40,639 nt of DNA from assembly GCA_946407375.1 (NCBI GenBank), contig CAMJNS010000012.1, forward strand, positions 1 to 40,639, read 5' to 3'. Below, piece by piece: positions 27,251-35,345 of the stretch (the stretch's first letter is position 1; each line of letters begins with the position of its first letter). The notes under the pieces were generated by a model that saw nothing but the letters and a program-made list of their open reading frames with translations, was not told the DNA's origin and did no database searches. This DNA comes from an uncultured bacterium. GTDB taxonomy: Bacteria > Muiribacteriota > Ozemobacteria > Ozemobacterales > Ozemobacteraceae. Position numbers and translations under genes: made by a program.

Positions 27251-27648
27251 TATACACAAAAAGAAATATCTCTTTCAAAATACGTCTAGAACGTTCTAAA
27301 CAATCATTAGAAGCTGCAAAATCTGCAAAAGAAAAAGATGATTGGTTTACAACTAATAATAGACTATATTATGCTATTTTTCATGCAATTAGAGCTGTTT
27401 TGGCTTTAGAAAAAACAGATTTTAAGAAGCACTCAGCCGTTATTTCTTACTTCAATAAAAACTATATTATGACTAATATATTTGATAAGAGTTATGGAAA
27501 AATAATCAACAATGCTTTCGAGATAAGACAAAAAAGTGATTATGAGGATTTTTATATAGTAAACAAAGAAACAACAAAAGAATTATTAGAGAATATTGAA
27601 AAATTTATAATAGATTTAGAACGATATTTACAATCAAAATATAGCTAA
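27240..27648 (+). pseudogene. HEPN-domain toxin gene with disrupted 5' frame
   Basis: The reading frame ending at 27648 gives RLERSKQSLEAAKSAKEKDD, then NNRLYYAIFHAIRAVLALEK, FKKHSAVISYFNKNYI and a C-terminal helix: a clear PF05168-type HEPN protein with the R-x6-H motif (RLYYAIFH). That frame is open from 27211 but has no ATG, GTG or TTG before TTG 27400, which lies after the motif. The missing N-terminus is found in other frames: KEISLSKY in the +1-shifted frame ends exactly where RLERSK begins (one base missing near 27283), and GTG 27240 (reading MSLNI) would be a natural start overlapping the MNT stop. So the toxin seems inactivated by one or two small indels, unless these are sequence errors or a non-standard start is used. 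Confidence 0.75.
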
Positions 27649-27719
27649 TTATCTATTAATATCTTATTTATCTTTAAAAATGATTTCTGGAAAAATATCA
27701 GGAACAGTTTGATTAGGCT

Positions 27720-27980
27720 TTAATCCTGTTCTTCTAGTGCATCTAAAAACTTCAAAAGCAAACTTTTACGCAGCGGCGATAGTGAAATAAAACGTTTATC
27801 CTGTTCTGTTAAGTTTTTTTACCCCAAAATCGCCGATTAAATCACCTACACTAAGCCCTAAAGCCTTCGCAAGAGATTGTGCTTTGTCTATACTTGGCAC
27901 AGACTCACCATTTAACCATTTTGAAATAGAGTTTTGGGAAACATTTGCTAACTTTGCCAGTTCAACTTGCGTTAAACCTT
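27720..27980 (-). pseudogene. XRE-family helix-turn-helix regulator remnant
   Basis: On the minus strand GLTQVELAKLANVSQNSISK, then WLNGESVPSIDKAQSLAKAL and GLSVGDLIGDF is a typical Cro/C1 HTH. After an A7 run the frame meets a stop (LNRTG), but the +1 frame continues LTEQDKRFISLSPLRKSLLL then KFLDALEEQD to a stop at 27720. At the other end the HTH frame begins right after a TAA, and SLISISNKK in another frame seems to be the lost N-terminal part. Two frameshifts at A-runs therefore break the gene. It may once have been an antitoxin or phage-type repressor. Confidence 0.75.
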
Positions 27981-28052
27981 TTTATTAGAAATACTAATTA
28001 GACTCGGGATACGCACCCTAAAACAAGCGTTGCAGGAAGGGGCACGCAAACG

Positions 28053-28070
28053 TAAATGGTATACCATTTA
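28053..28070. promoter_or_regulatory. 18-bp perfect palindrome
   Basis: TAAATGGTATACCATTTA, upstream of the XRE remnant on its strand; could be the former operator. In 27981-28421 I see no gene: only this palindrome, the hairpins below and the EcsC promoter region. Confidence 0.5.
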
Positions 28071-28190
28071 CTCAAGCTCGTCGTTGACAACCTTGAGAGT
28101 CCTTGTTCTAAAGCAAAAAATGGAGTTGCGGTTAGTACATAAGTCCCTTATTCGTTAAAAATCCATGTATAACTATGTCTTTTATCGATA

Positions 28191-28324
28191 AGAGGCTAAC
28201 GCCTCTAGGTTATGATTGGTGTGAGGTGTTATTGGTGTGATTGTCTTAAAACAACTGTTAGCTGATTCTTATTTATGATCTGCCCCCAGTTTAGCTGGGG
28301 GAAGTGGCTTTTACGCAGTAAAAG
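28191..28324. repeat. Three hairpins, MITE-like segment
   Basis: AGAGGC/GCCTCT (28191-28206, loop TAAC); CCCCCAG/CTGGGGG (28283-28301, loop TTTAG); CTTTTAC/GTAAAAG (28308-28324, loop GCA), the last two 6 nt apart and followed by GACGAAAGGGG. No T-runs, so not terminators. Resembles a small non-coding palindromic element. Confidence 0.6.
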
Positions 28325-28358
28325 ACGAAAGGGGTCTTTACAATAACTACTCAAAAAA

Positions 28359-28388
28359 TTGAACACAAATATACTTAGAAACTTAATA
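28359..28388 (+). promoter_or_regulatory. Possible promoter of the EcsC-led cluster
   Basis: TTGAAC (28359-28364), 18-nt spacer, TTAATA (28383-28388), 33 nt before the ATG at 28422. Weak -10. Confidence 0.3.
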
Positions 28389-28421
28389 TAACTAAATCTA
28401 ATTAATCTGGAGTTTAAATCA

Positions 28422-29255
28422 ATGTCAGAAGATAAAAAAGAGTATAGAAACAAAGTTAAAGAAGAAATAAACGCCTGGGAAAAAGAAGGTCCTGGTTATA
28501 TTTCAAATGTTACTAGCTTTGTATTATGGCCTGCAATGAAAGCCGCCGAACTATTAATACCAGAAGGTGTGTCACAAGTTGTTTCCAAAGCTATAGAAGG
28601 TTGTTTGAACACTTTGCTTTGGGGAGCTGATTATACTTTTTCAGACAAAGACGTAATAGCAACTCTAACAGAAAAGAATAATAGCTTAACAAGCTTAAAA
28701 GCAATATATAACTCTGATGATTTAGAAAATATGGATTTATCAGCCGATTATTATTGGAACCAAAATCTGGTTGCTGCAATAGCTCAAGGCGGAGTTTATG
28801 GCTTTACTGGTCTTGTTGGGTTAGCAGCAAATATTCCGACTCTTTACACTATTGTATTCAGATGTATTCAGCAAATTGCACTTTGTTACGGTTTTGACAC
28901 TTCTAAAGATGATGAAAAAGTATTTATGCTTGGAATACTTTCTATAGCTTCTGCTTCTGATATTGCAAGCAAACAGGCAGCTATGGTTTTCATGCGACAG
29001 ATTCAAGTTGATATTGCAAAAAAGACTTGGAAGAAACTCGCTGAAGAAGGTGGGAGAGCAGCTATTGGACCACTAGTTAGACAAGCAGCTAAAAGCATAG
29101 GAATAAACCTTACCAAAAGAAAAGCTCTCATGCTAGTTCCTGCCATAGGTGCAATTATCGGCGCTTCCTTCGATGGAATGTACCTGCAAGACATAGCCCG
29201 AGCAGCCAAAAACTGCTACCGAAAACGCAAACTCGAAATGCTGGGCAAGTTCTAA
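28422..29255 (+). CDS. EcsC-family protein
   Basis: The 277-aa protein matches the EcsC pattern: an N-terminal charged helix with WEKEGPGYISNVTSF, an amphipathic region (LLIPEGVSQVVSKAIEGCLN), a central small-residue hydrophobic segment (FTGLVGLAANIPTLYTIVFR), and a C-terminal LVPAIGAIIGASFDGMYLQD helix followed by a basic tail. EcsC was named from the Bacillus ecs locus; its biochemical role is unknown. GGAG lies 9 nt before the ATG. It begins a run of same-strand genes reaching 37.1 kb that includes a GTPase whose C-terminal domain has a similar glycine-rich hairpin, so the two may bind the same membrane. Family assignment is from memory of the pattern. Confidence 0.75.
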   Translation: MSEDKKEYRNKVKEEINAWEKEGPGYISNVTSFVLWPAMKAAELLIPEGVSQVVSKAIEGCLNTLLWGADYTFSDKDVIATLTEKNNSLTSLKAIYNSDDLENMDLSADYYWNQNLVAAIAQGGVYGFTGLVGLAANIPTLYTIVFRCIQQIALCYGFDTSKDDEKVFMLGILSIASASDIASKQAAMVFMRQIQVDIAKKTWKKLAEEGGRAAIGPLVRQAAKSIGINLTKRKALMLVPAIGAIIGASFDGMYLQDIARAAKNCYRKRKLEMLGKF

Positions 29256-29262
29256 GATTCTA

Positions 29263-29335
29263 CGTCATTGCGAAACCGAAAGTAATACATCATTACGAGC
29301 CAGCCAAAGGCTGGCGTGGTAACGTGGCAATCTAG
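29263..29335. repeat. Nested REP-like elements
   Basis: Outer ends CGTCATTGCGA...ACGTGGCAATCTAG enclose a second copy CATTACGAGCCAGCC, AAA, GGCTGGCGTGGTAACG. One element seems to have inserted into another. Confidence 0.7.
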
Positions 29336-29410
29336 AAAATAGAATTATATTAATGTGGTTTAAATAATAGTAATAAATGAATAATAAAATATTTGTTGAA
29401 TATTGGACTA

Positions 29411-29737
29411 ATGATAATGAAAAAAAGTGAAATATTTGTAGTCTTTATATACTTACTAATAATAGCTTTAAAGATAGCATTATTAGTTTGGCTCTATAAA
29501 ATAGGGTATCTTTTACATTATTTTATAATTGCTATTGTTTTATCTTTGTTTCTCTTCCCTTTTATTAAAGAAAAGAAAAAAGTTTTCCCAAATGTTAATA
29601 CCGATAGCCGTAGCAGTAATAATGAGAAGATTTCCCAAAAAGATACAAGCGAGACACTTAAAGTGCTTAAAAACGTATCTATTGAAGATAAAACCGTTGA
29701 CAATTATGAAGACATTTCTGATGAAAAAGAAAATTGA
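29411..29737 (+). CDS. Small two-TM membrane protein of unknown function
   Basis: Read from ATG 29411 (MIMKKSEIFVVFIYLL), about 108 aa; ATG 29417 is equally possible and neither has a strong ribosome site. Two hydrophobic helices with a short turn (residues about 7-28 and 36-53, FIIAIVLSLFLFPFI) are followed by a basic KEKKK and an acidic, Ser/Asp-rich soluble tail of about 50 residues. The topology is probably both termini inside. No family recognised. It lies between the EcsC and GTPase genes on the same strand, 54 nt before the latter. Confidence 0.6.
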   Translation: MIMKKSEIFVVFIYLLIIALKIALLVWLYKIGYLLHYFIIAIVLSLFLFPFIKEKKKVFPNVNTDSRSSNNEKISQKDTSETLKVLKNVSIEDKTVDNYEDISDEKEN

Positions 29738-29791
29738 ATAAAGCATTTGTTAATGTCTTTAAAAAAATATGAATAAAAAAGGAGCGAATTT

Positions 29792-31069
29792 ATGAACGAA
29801 GAATTAAATGAAAAATTTAGAGAACTTTCTCAAAAAGACAGTTTTAAAAAACTTGAAGCTGGTTTGAAAAGACTAATAGAAATTGGCAATACAGATGTCA
29901 AAGAAATATTTAAAAGTGAAGCTTTTCAGCAAATGTTTGATCAGGTCAGTCTATTGTTAGGTAAAGAAGTAAGGCCTACACTCCTTATGATAGGAAAAAC
30001 AGGTGTTGGAAAATCATCTGTATTAAATGCTTTATTTGAAGACGCAGTGTTTGATATTGGTGTAATTCCAACGACAAGGGATTTCAATAGAAAGCTTATG
30101 CATTCTGATAAATGCGATATTATAGCTGTTGATGCTCCTGGTTTTGCTGACCCGACAAACGAAGCCAATATTGAAGGTGTAAATTATGAAGATAAGCTTA
30201 TTGAATATGCTAAATCAAATGAAGCTCACATGGCTCTGTTAGTTCTAAAGTGTGATGATAGAGCACTTGACCCTGAATGTAATTTTCTAAGAAAGTGGTT
30301 TGCAGAAGAAAAACTTAGAGATTTCCCAATTATAGTTGTAGTTAATCAGATTGATAAAATGCAACCAGTTGAATCCTGGAAACCTGAAAGCTTGAATTTG
30401 GATAACCCAATAAAGAAAAAAGAAAAGAATATTCGTGCATATATAGATTATGTTTTCGGTCTTAAAGAATTTCAACCATTATGCGAAAGTGGACGTATTG
30501 TGCCATTTGCTGCTCCAGCACAAGAAACAGACGAAGAAGATGATTATGAGCCGAGGGCACCTTATAATGTAAAGGTTTTAAAGAATAAAATTTATGAATT
30601 ATTGCCTGTTGCTGCGAAAACTCTTTATGCACGAGCAGCTAAGATGCTAGATGAGGAAGGAAGCAGAATAGTAAATTATTATGCAATGGGAGCAGGTGCC
30701 GCAGTATTGGCAAACCCTTTGCCCGGTTCTGACTTTATCTCAATTTCAGCTATTCAAGTGGCAATGACTATTCACTTAGGCAGGTTATACCGTATTGAAC
30801 TCACAAAACAAGCTGCAATGTCTTTATTGACTCCCGTATTAACCTCTTTTGGAGGAAGATTAACTGCTCAAGCTTTAATTTCATTAATTCCTGGGATTAA
30901 AAACTGGGTTGGTTCACCATTGGCTTTCGGCATAACAATGACAGTTGGTAAAGCTGTTAATGCCGTTCTTGCATCAGGGAAACGAGAACTTACAGTTGAA
31001 GATATAAAACGTGAAGCAGCCAAATATAGTGAAGCTGATTTCGCCAAAATGTATGAATCGCAAAAGTGA
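29792..31069 (+). CDS. GTPase with C-terminal DUF697-like membrane domain
   Basis: The 425-aa protein carries an Era/HSR1-type G domain: G1 GKTGVGKS (residues 68-75), G2 TTRDF (94-98), G3 DAPG (114-117) and G4 NQID (185-188, in place of the usual NKxD). After residue 290 the C-terminus is small-residue rich and hydrophobic: AMGAGAAVLANPLPGSDFIS, GGRLTAQALISLIPGIKNW, and FGITMTVGKAVNAVLASGKR. This fits DUF697, found in GTPases that act at membranes. AAGGAG lies 7 nt before the ATG. It sits between EcsC and four DUF4230-like membrane proteins, so it is the likely energy-using switch of the cluster. Confidence 0.82.
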   Translation: MNEELNEKFRELSQKDSFKKLEAGLKRLIEIGNTDVKEIFKSEAFQQMFDQVSLLLGKEVRPTLLMIGKTGVGKSSVLNALFEDAVFDIGVIPTTRDFNRKLMHSDKCDIIAVDAPGFADPTNEANIEGVNYEDKLIEYAKSNEAHMALLVLKCDDRALDPECNFLRKWFAEEKLRDFPIIVVVNQIDKMQPVESWKPESLNLDNPIKKKEKNIRAYIDYVFGLKEFQPLCESGRIVPFAAPAQETDEEDDYEPRAPYNVKVLKNKIYELLPVAAKTLYARAAKMLDEEGSRIVNYYAMGAGAAVLANPLPGSDFISISAIQVAMTIHLGRLYRIELTKQAAMSLLTPVLTSFGGRLTAQALISLIPGIKNWVGSPLAFGITMTVGKAVNAVLASGKRELTVEDIKREAAKYSEADFAKMYESQK

Positions 31070-31186
31070 TTGTTAATGCAATCTTTAAAAAGCTGGTATT
31101 CTTTGTGTCTAAATAAAATTTAATAATTTTGTTAAAAGTTTCTAAAAAAATGAAAATAAATTAATTAAATAAAGGAGTTTTGAATT

Positions 31187-31993
31187 ATGGAGAAGACAGA
31201 TAATCAAGTGCAAAATGAAAAAGAAAAAAAAACAGATAATCAGACAGATAAACAAGGGCAAAATAATTCTAATGAGTCAATTAAAAGCAACCAGCAAAAG
31301 GGAATTGATGTAAATTTTATTCTTTTACTTGTTATCGTTATGGGGTTAGTTGCTTATATTGCTTATCAAAAGGGTGAAAATACAGGTCGTGATTCTAAGC
31401 CTGGTTCTAAACATGCTGTAGATACTAGAATACAGCAGTTACAAATAGCAAACGAAAAAATTAAAGATGTATGCTTTTGTAACTATACAAAGAACACTTT
31501 GGAAAATAAACTAATAGTTTTAACAACTACCTTGGATTGCGAAATAAACAGGGAAAGCTCTAAGAAATTCTGGAAAATTCCTTGGGGCAGTGCTGCTGAA
31601 AAAGTTTTATTTAAAGGGAACAAAATACAGTATAAAGTGCCTTTAGATAGCAATAAAATAAAAGTTGAATTTAATACAAAAACTAACAGCATAAGGGTAA
31701 CAACCCCACCTGTGGAAATAGACTATGATTTGGTTGAAATACAGTCCAAACCTTCTATGATAGAGAAAGAAGTTGATGGTTCTTGGTTGCCTGGCGGTCC
31801 TAATGTTGCAGAATTAGACAAAGCGATATTTGAAGAAGTTAGAGAGGCTGTTCTAGATGTTGCCGAAAGAGAACTAAGTTTAAAGGCGTTGGCAAAACAA
31901 CAGGCTGAAAAAGTTGTTTATGATTTCTTTTATATGATTATGAGTGAATTTTTGAAAGAAAACAGAATTGGTATGGAAGTAATTATTCCTTGA
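31187..31993 (+). CDS. DUF4230-like membrane-anchored protein, paralogue 1
   Basis: The 268-aa protein has a Lys/Gln/Asn-rich cytoplasmic tail (residues 1-42), one TM helix (FILLLVIVMGLVAYIAY, about 45-61) and an outward-facing domain. The shared core reads LIVLTTTLDCEINRE, KIQYKVPLD, then VEIDYDLVEIQSKPSMI, GSWLPGGP, and a C-terminal helix ending FLKENRIGMEVIIP. Three more genes in the next 6 kb carry the same core: VVLTQ, then (I/V)QY, then DxDxVxxQxxPxxI, then a Trp. I relate it to DUF4230, whose function is unknown. AAAGGAG precedes the ATG. Next gene starts 21 nt downstream. Confidence 0.68.
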   Translation: MEKTDNQVQNEKEKKTDNQTDKQGQNNSNESIKSNQQKGIDVNFILLLVIVMGLVAYIAYQKGENTGRDSKPGSKHAVDTRIQQLQIANEKIKDVCFCNYTKNTLENKLIVLTTTLDCEINRESSKKFWKIPWGSAAEKVLFKGNKIQYKVPLDSNKIKVEFNTKTNSIRVTTPPVEIDYDLVEIQSKPSMIEKEVDGSWLPGGPNVAELDKAIFEEVREAVLDVAERELSLKALAKQQAEKVVYDFFYMIMSEFLKENRIGMEVIIP

Positions 31994-32014
31994 TTCAAAA
32001 AGGTGGGAGGAAAT

Positions 32015-33070
32015 ATGGACAATAAAATCAATAGTTTTGGTGGAATATCTAGTAACCAATTGTTAATAGTATTAGTTGCTGGTTTACTAACTTGGATTGG
32101 TGTTAATTCATTTATTAAATATAATGAAAATAAATCCGAAAGCGAAGAAACGATTATTGCTTTACCATACCAAGGCGAATTAAACAAACTAAAATCGGAA
32201 TATGAGGCATTAAAGAAACAATTAGAAGAAAAGGGCAAAAAAATATTTTCGCTAGAAAAAAATATCCAAGATAAAGGTGATGAAATTTTAAGATTAGAAG
32301 CTCTGGGAACAGATTCTGCAAATTTGAAAAGAGAATTAAATAATAGAGAACAGGAATTAGCCACAGCAAATAATAATATAATTCAATTGAATAATACCAA
32401 TAAATCTTTAAATGAAGGAATAATAAAAGCAAAAGAGGGGCTTGAAAAAGCTAGTGCTGTTATAAGCTTATTGAGAAAAGAAAATACATCATTTAAAGAA
32501 GAAAGAAAAATATTGGGAACTGTCAGAACTAAAATCAAAGAAACAACTAAAGGATATTCAGGAATGAGTGATTTAACGAGCAAATATGTTGTTTTAACTC
32601 AAAGTGTAGATGTTGAACTTGGTCGGAACGAAGTATCTACAATTTTTGGTATTTATAATAGAGAAGCTGATTTAAGGGTTACTTATAAAGATAATAAAAT
32701 ACAGTATTATGTCGATTTGGAAAGACTCAGTGATCAAGATGTTCAATATGATATGGATAGTAAAACTGTATACATATATATAGCTTCACCAAAACTAGAT
32801 GAAGATGTTGTTGAAGTCCAGTCTAATCCAGAAAATATCATAAAAAAAGAGAAAACTTCTTGGATTACTTATGGAATAGATATGGAAAAAATGAAAGATG
32901 ATATTCAGGCAAAAGTAAGAAAAGAGGTATTAGAAACTGGTTCTCATGATAGGTATAAGATTTTGGCAATAGAAAACGCCCAAAAAAAACTGGCTGAATT
33001 ATTCAATAAAATTCTGGGTAAATTTCTAAAAGAAAAAAATCTTGGTTTGGAAGTAATTGTTTATGACTGA
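32015..33070 (+). CDS. DUF4230-like membrane protein with coiled coil, paralogue 2
   Basis: The start is ATG 32015, with GGGAGG 4 nt upstream, giving 351 aa. An N-terminal TM helix (LLIVLVAGLLTWIGVNSF) is followed by a long coiled coil at about residues 40-165 (heptads in LNKLKSEYEALKKQLEEKGK). The shared core then reads KYVVLTQSVDVEL, KIQYYVDLE, DEDVVEVQSNPENI, TSWITYG and a final KFLKEKNLGLEVIVYD. N-terminus in, rest outside. The coiled coil holds the core tens of angstroms from the membrane, unlike paralogues 1 and 4. Confidence 0.68.
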   Translation: MDNKINSFGGISSNQLLIVLVAGLLTWIGVNSFIKYNENKSESEETIIALPYQGELNKLKSEYEALKKQLEEKGKKIFSLEKNIQDKGDEILRLEALGTDSANLKRELNNREQELATANNNIIQLNNTNKSLNEGIIKAKEGLEKASAVISLLRKENTSFKEERKILGTVRTKIKETTKGYSGMSDLTSKYVVLTQSVDVELGRNEVSTIFGIYNREADLRVTYKDNKIQYYVDLERLSDQDVQYDMDSKTVYIYIASPKLDEDVVEVQSNPENIIKKEKTSWITYGIDMEKMKDDIQAKVRKEVLETGSHDRYKILAIENAQKKLAELFNKILGKFLKEKNLGLEVIVYD

Positions 33071-33097
33071 TATATAGCCCCATTTTATAAAGGGTGA

Positions 33098-33129
33098 TGT
33101 CATTCAATAGAATGACAGGGTGTTTTTTT
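33098..33129 (+). terminator. Possible terminator inside the cluster
   Basis: TGTCATTC (33098-33105), loop AATA, GAATGACA (33110-33117), then GGGTG and T7. The gap before the T-run makes it weak or leaky; it may split the cluster into two transcripts or lower downstream expression. Confidence 0.45.
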
Positions 33130-33215
33130 ATAATATAAACACTTCTGTAACAGCATGGCAATCCAAAAATTAAAAATATTGCTTGCCTAGCAATTATAGA
33201 AAGGAATTATTGTTT

Positions 33216-34367
33216 ATGAAAAGAAATAGTTCAATTATAATAGTATTGTTCTTATTCTTATTCTCTATTTTATCTTTACCTACTCTTTATTCTCAACAAA
33301 ATTCTGAAATTACAGCTGCAAACTTTGATATTGATGCTTATTTAAATGAAATAGATCAAATTTATAACGAATATAAGATTAATAATTCGGATAAAGATAT
33401 AGACCAAGATATAGAAAATTTAAAAAGTGAAAAAGAAAACTTAGAATCAGAAATAGCAAAAAATAAATCAAGATTAGAACAGAATAATGCAAGTTACACT
33501 GTAATAATGGAAAATAATAAAAAAATTCAAAATGATATAGATGATTTGTATTCTCAGATTGCTCTAGAAACTAATACGTCAGATAGTCTTACTAAAAGAA
33601 TTAAAGATATAGATAATGATTTAAGTAATGAAAGAGCCGAAATCGATAATTCTGGATATGAATCTTTATCAAATGAAATAGAAGCTGAAAACAATAGAAT
33701 AAGAGAAACTGGAGAACAAATAAAAAGAAGAAGAGAGGAAGCTAATAAGCTTAAAAGCAAATTGATTCAATTTGATGAACAGTTGGAAAGTTATCAAATA
33801 AGAGATGGATTATTAGGAATAGTTAGAGAAAAATACACTTCTCACTATAGAGCTGAAATTATAGAAAAACCAAATAAATCTCCTAAACTTGTTGTTCTTA
33901 CTCAAAAATTAGATGTTTCTGCTGATGAAACCATGACAGACGTAGGCATCATTTGGGATAGTCAAAATTCGGTCAATAAAGTGTTCAAAGATTGTTTGAT
34001 TCAATACTATATCCCATTAGATAGTTTAAAACCAAGAGATATATCGTATAGCTTCAAAGAAAACTGTTTATACATATATTCGCCAAGACCAATTTTAGAC
34101 GATGAAATGCTTTATATTCAGACTGATCCAGACAAAATAGTTGAGGATTCTACAAAAGGTTGGTTTAATTCTGGAAAAATTGAAGAATTAAAAAGAAAAA
34201 TAAGTAAAAATATAAAACAGAAGGTTTTGCAAGCAGGAAAAGAAAAGGATTATTTATATAGTGAAGCAGAATCTGGTGCTAGATTCCATTTAGAAAATTT
34301 ATTTCGCTGTTTTCTGAAAGGAATAAAAGGTAGTAATGACGTTAAAATTAAAATAATTTTTGATTAA
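33216..34367 (+). CDS. DUF4230-like exported protein with coiled coil, paralogue 3
   Basis: The start is ATG 33216 (AAGGAA 9 nt upstream), giving 383 aa. A signal peptide or anchor (IIIVLFLFLFSILSLPTLYS) is followed by a coiled coil at about residues 50-190 (LKSEKENLESEIAKNKSRLE). The shared core reads KLVVLTQKLDVSA, IQYYIPLDSL, LDDEMLYIQTDPDKI, KGWFNSG, ending NDVKIKIIFD. It is the most divergent of the four. The next gene starts 14 nt downstream, so the two are co-transcribed. Confidence 0.68.
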   Translation: MKRNSSIIIVLFLFLFSILSLPTLYSQQNSEITAANFDIDAYLNEIDQIYNEYKINNSDKDIDQDIENLKSEKENLESEIAKNKSRLEQNNASYTVIMENNKKIQNDIDDLYSQIALETNTSDSLTKRIKDIDNDLSNERAEIDNSGYESLSNEIEAENNRIRETGEQIKRRREEANKLKSKLIQFDEQLESYQIRDGLLGIVREKYTSHYRAEIIEKPNKSPKLVVLTQKLDVSADETMTDVGIIWDSQNSVNKVFKDCLIQYYIPLDSLKPRDISYSFKENCLYIYSPRPILDDEMLYIQTDPDKIVEDSTKGWFNSGKIEELKRKISKNIKQKVLQAGKEKDYLYSEAESGARFHLENLFRCFLKGIKGSNDVKIKIIFD

Positions 34368-34381
34368 AAAGAGGCAACAAT

Positions 34382-35317
34382 ATGAATAAATATATTATTT
34401 GTTTTTTTATAGCTAGTTTCATCCTCTCTTCAAATATTGCTTTTTCTGCAGAAGACTCTACTTTTATCTACAAACAGCAGGAATTTGAACAATTAAAAAT
34501 AGAAGTTGAACGTTTAAAAGCTAAAAAGGTTGAATTGGAGATTGAAAATAAAAGACTAAGTAATCTTTTGAACTCAAATTTAAATTCAGAAAATCCTAAA
34601 ATTAAAGCGCAACTAGAAGTGAAACTATCTAAACTTACAGATGATAATAGCCAAAAAGAAAAAATAATAGAACAAAAACAAGATGAATTATCTAAAGCTA
34701 AGAAGGAAAAAGCTGAAAAAGAAATAAAAAAAGCTGAAAAGAAGAAAGACTTGGAATTTAGAAAAAAAGAAGTTGAAAAAGCTGAAACACTATTAAAAAC
34801 TATAAAAGAAGAATATACAAAACTAATTAATGATTGCGAAAAAAAACAAAAAGGTATCAACGAAATTGAAAAAAAGCATGGTTTAAGTCTAACTAATCTA
34901 CCTTCTGATATCTTAAATGATTATTCACAAAATAATAATTATAAAAGTAATTCTGAAAAACAAGGCATTTCTTCATTAATCGATAAAGATATTAACTTAA
35001 ATAATAGCACCAATACTTCAAAAGAAATAATAATTCAGAATTTTACTTATTCATCTGGCTTTGGTTTCTGTGATTTTCAACTTAAAGCAAATAATTTGAA
35101 CGATTCTATTAAAATGCGTATTTATAAAGATAAAGGTAATATCGTTAAATTATTTGATTATTCTGATTTTCACTATAATAAAGATAAAAACTTTTATGAA
35201 CTTAATTGGGATTTAATAGATTTAGGCGGTAATAGTGTAGAAAAAGGAACTTATATTGCTAAAATAGAAATAGGTGGCAAAGAAGTGAAAAAAATTAATT
35301 TTGAATTAAAACATTGA
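34382..35317 (+). CDS. Secreted coiled-coil protein with FlgD-like Ig end
   Basis: The 311-aa protein has a signal peptide (MNKYIICFFIASFILSSNIA, then FSA), a highly charged coiled coil at about residues 28-165 (FEQLKIEVERLKAKKVELEI), a short Asn/Ser linker, and a C-terminal beta domain from about residue 215. That domain resembles FlgD-type Ig folds: YELNWDLIDLGGNSVEKGTY, then IAKIEIGGKEVKKINF. It lacks the DUF4230-like core. AGAGG precedes the ATG. Lying between DUF4230-like genes, it is plausibly a coiled-coil partner of paralogues 2 and 3 in the periplasm. Confidence 0.65.
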   Translation: MNKYIICFFIASFILSSNIAFSAEDSTFIYKQQEFEQLKIEVERLKAKKVELEIENKRLSNLLNSNLNSENPKIKAQLEVKLSKLTDDNSQKEKIIEQKQDELSKAKKEKAEKEIKKAEKKKDLEFRKKEVEKAETLLKTIKEEYTKLINDCEKKQKGINEIEKKHGLSLTNLPSDILNDYSQNNNYKSNSEKQGISSLIDKDINLNNSTNTSKEIIIQNFTYSSGFGFCDFQLKANNLNDSIKMRIYKDKGNIVKLFDYSDFHYNKDKNFYELNWDLIDLGGNSVEKGTYIAKIEIGGKEVKKINFELKH

Positions 35318-35345
35318 TACGAATTTTAAATATATGGAGTTTATT

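Noticed and set aside
27990..28150. Coding remnant or tRNA-like segment on either strand (plus-strand frame RKWYTIYSSSSLTTL)
   Set aside because: Short, no start or recognisable family; no cloverleaf could be drawn. Left as palindrome-containing intergenic DNA.
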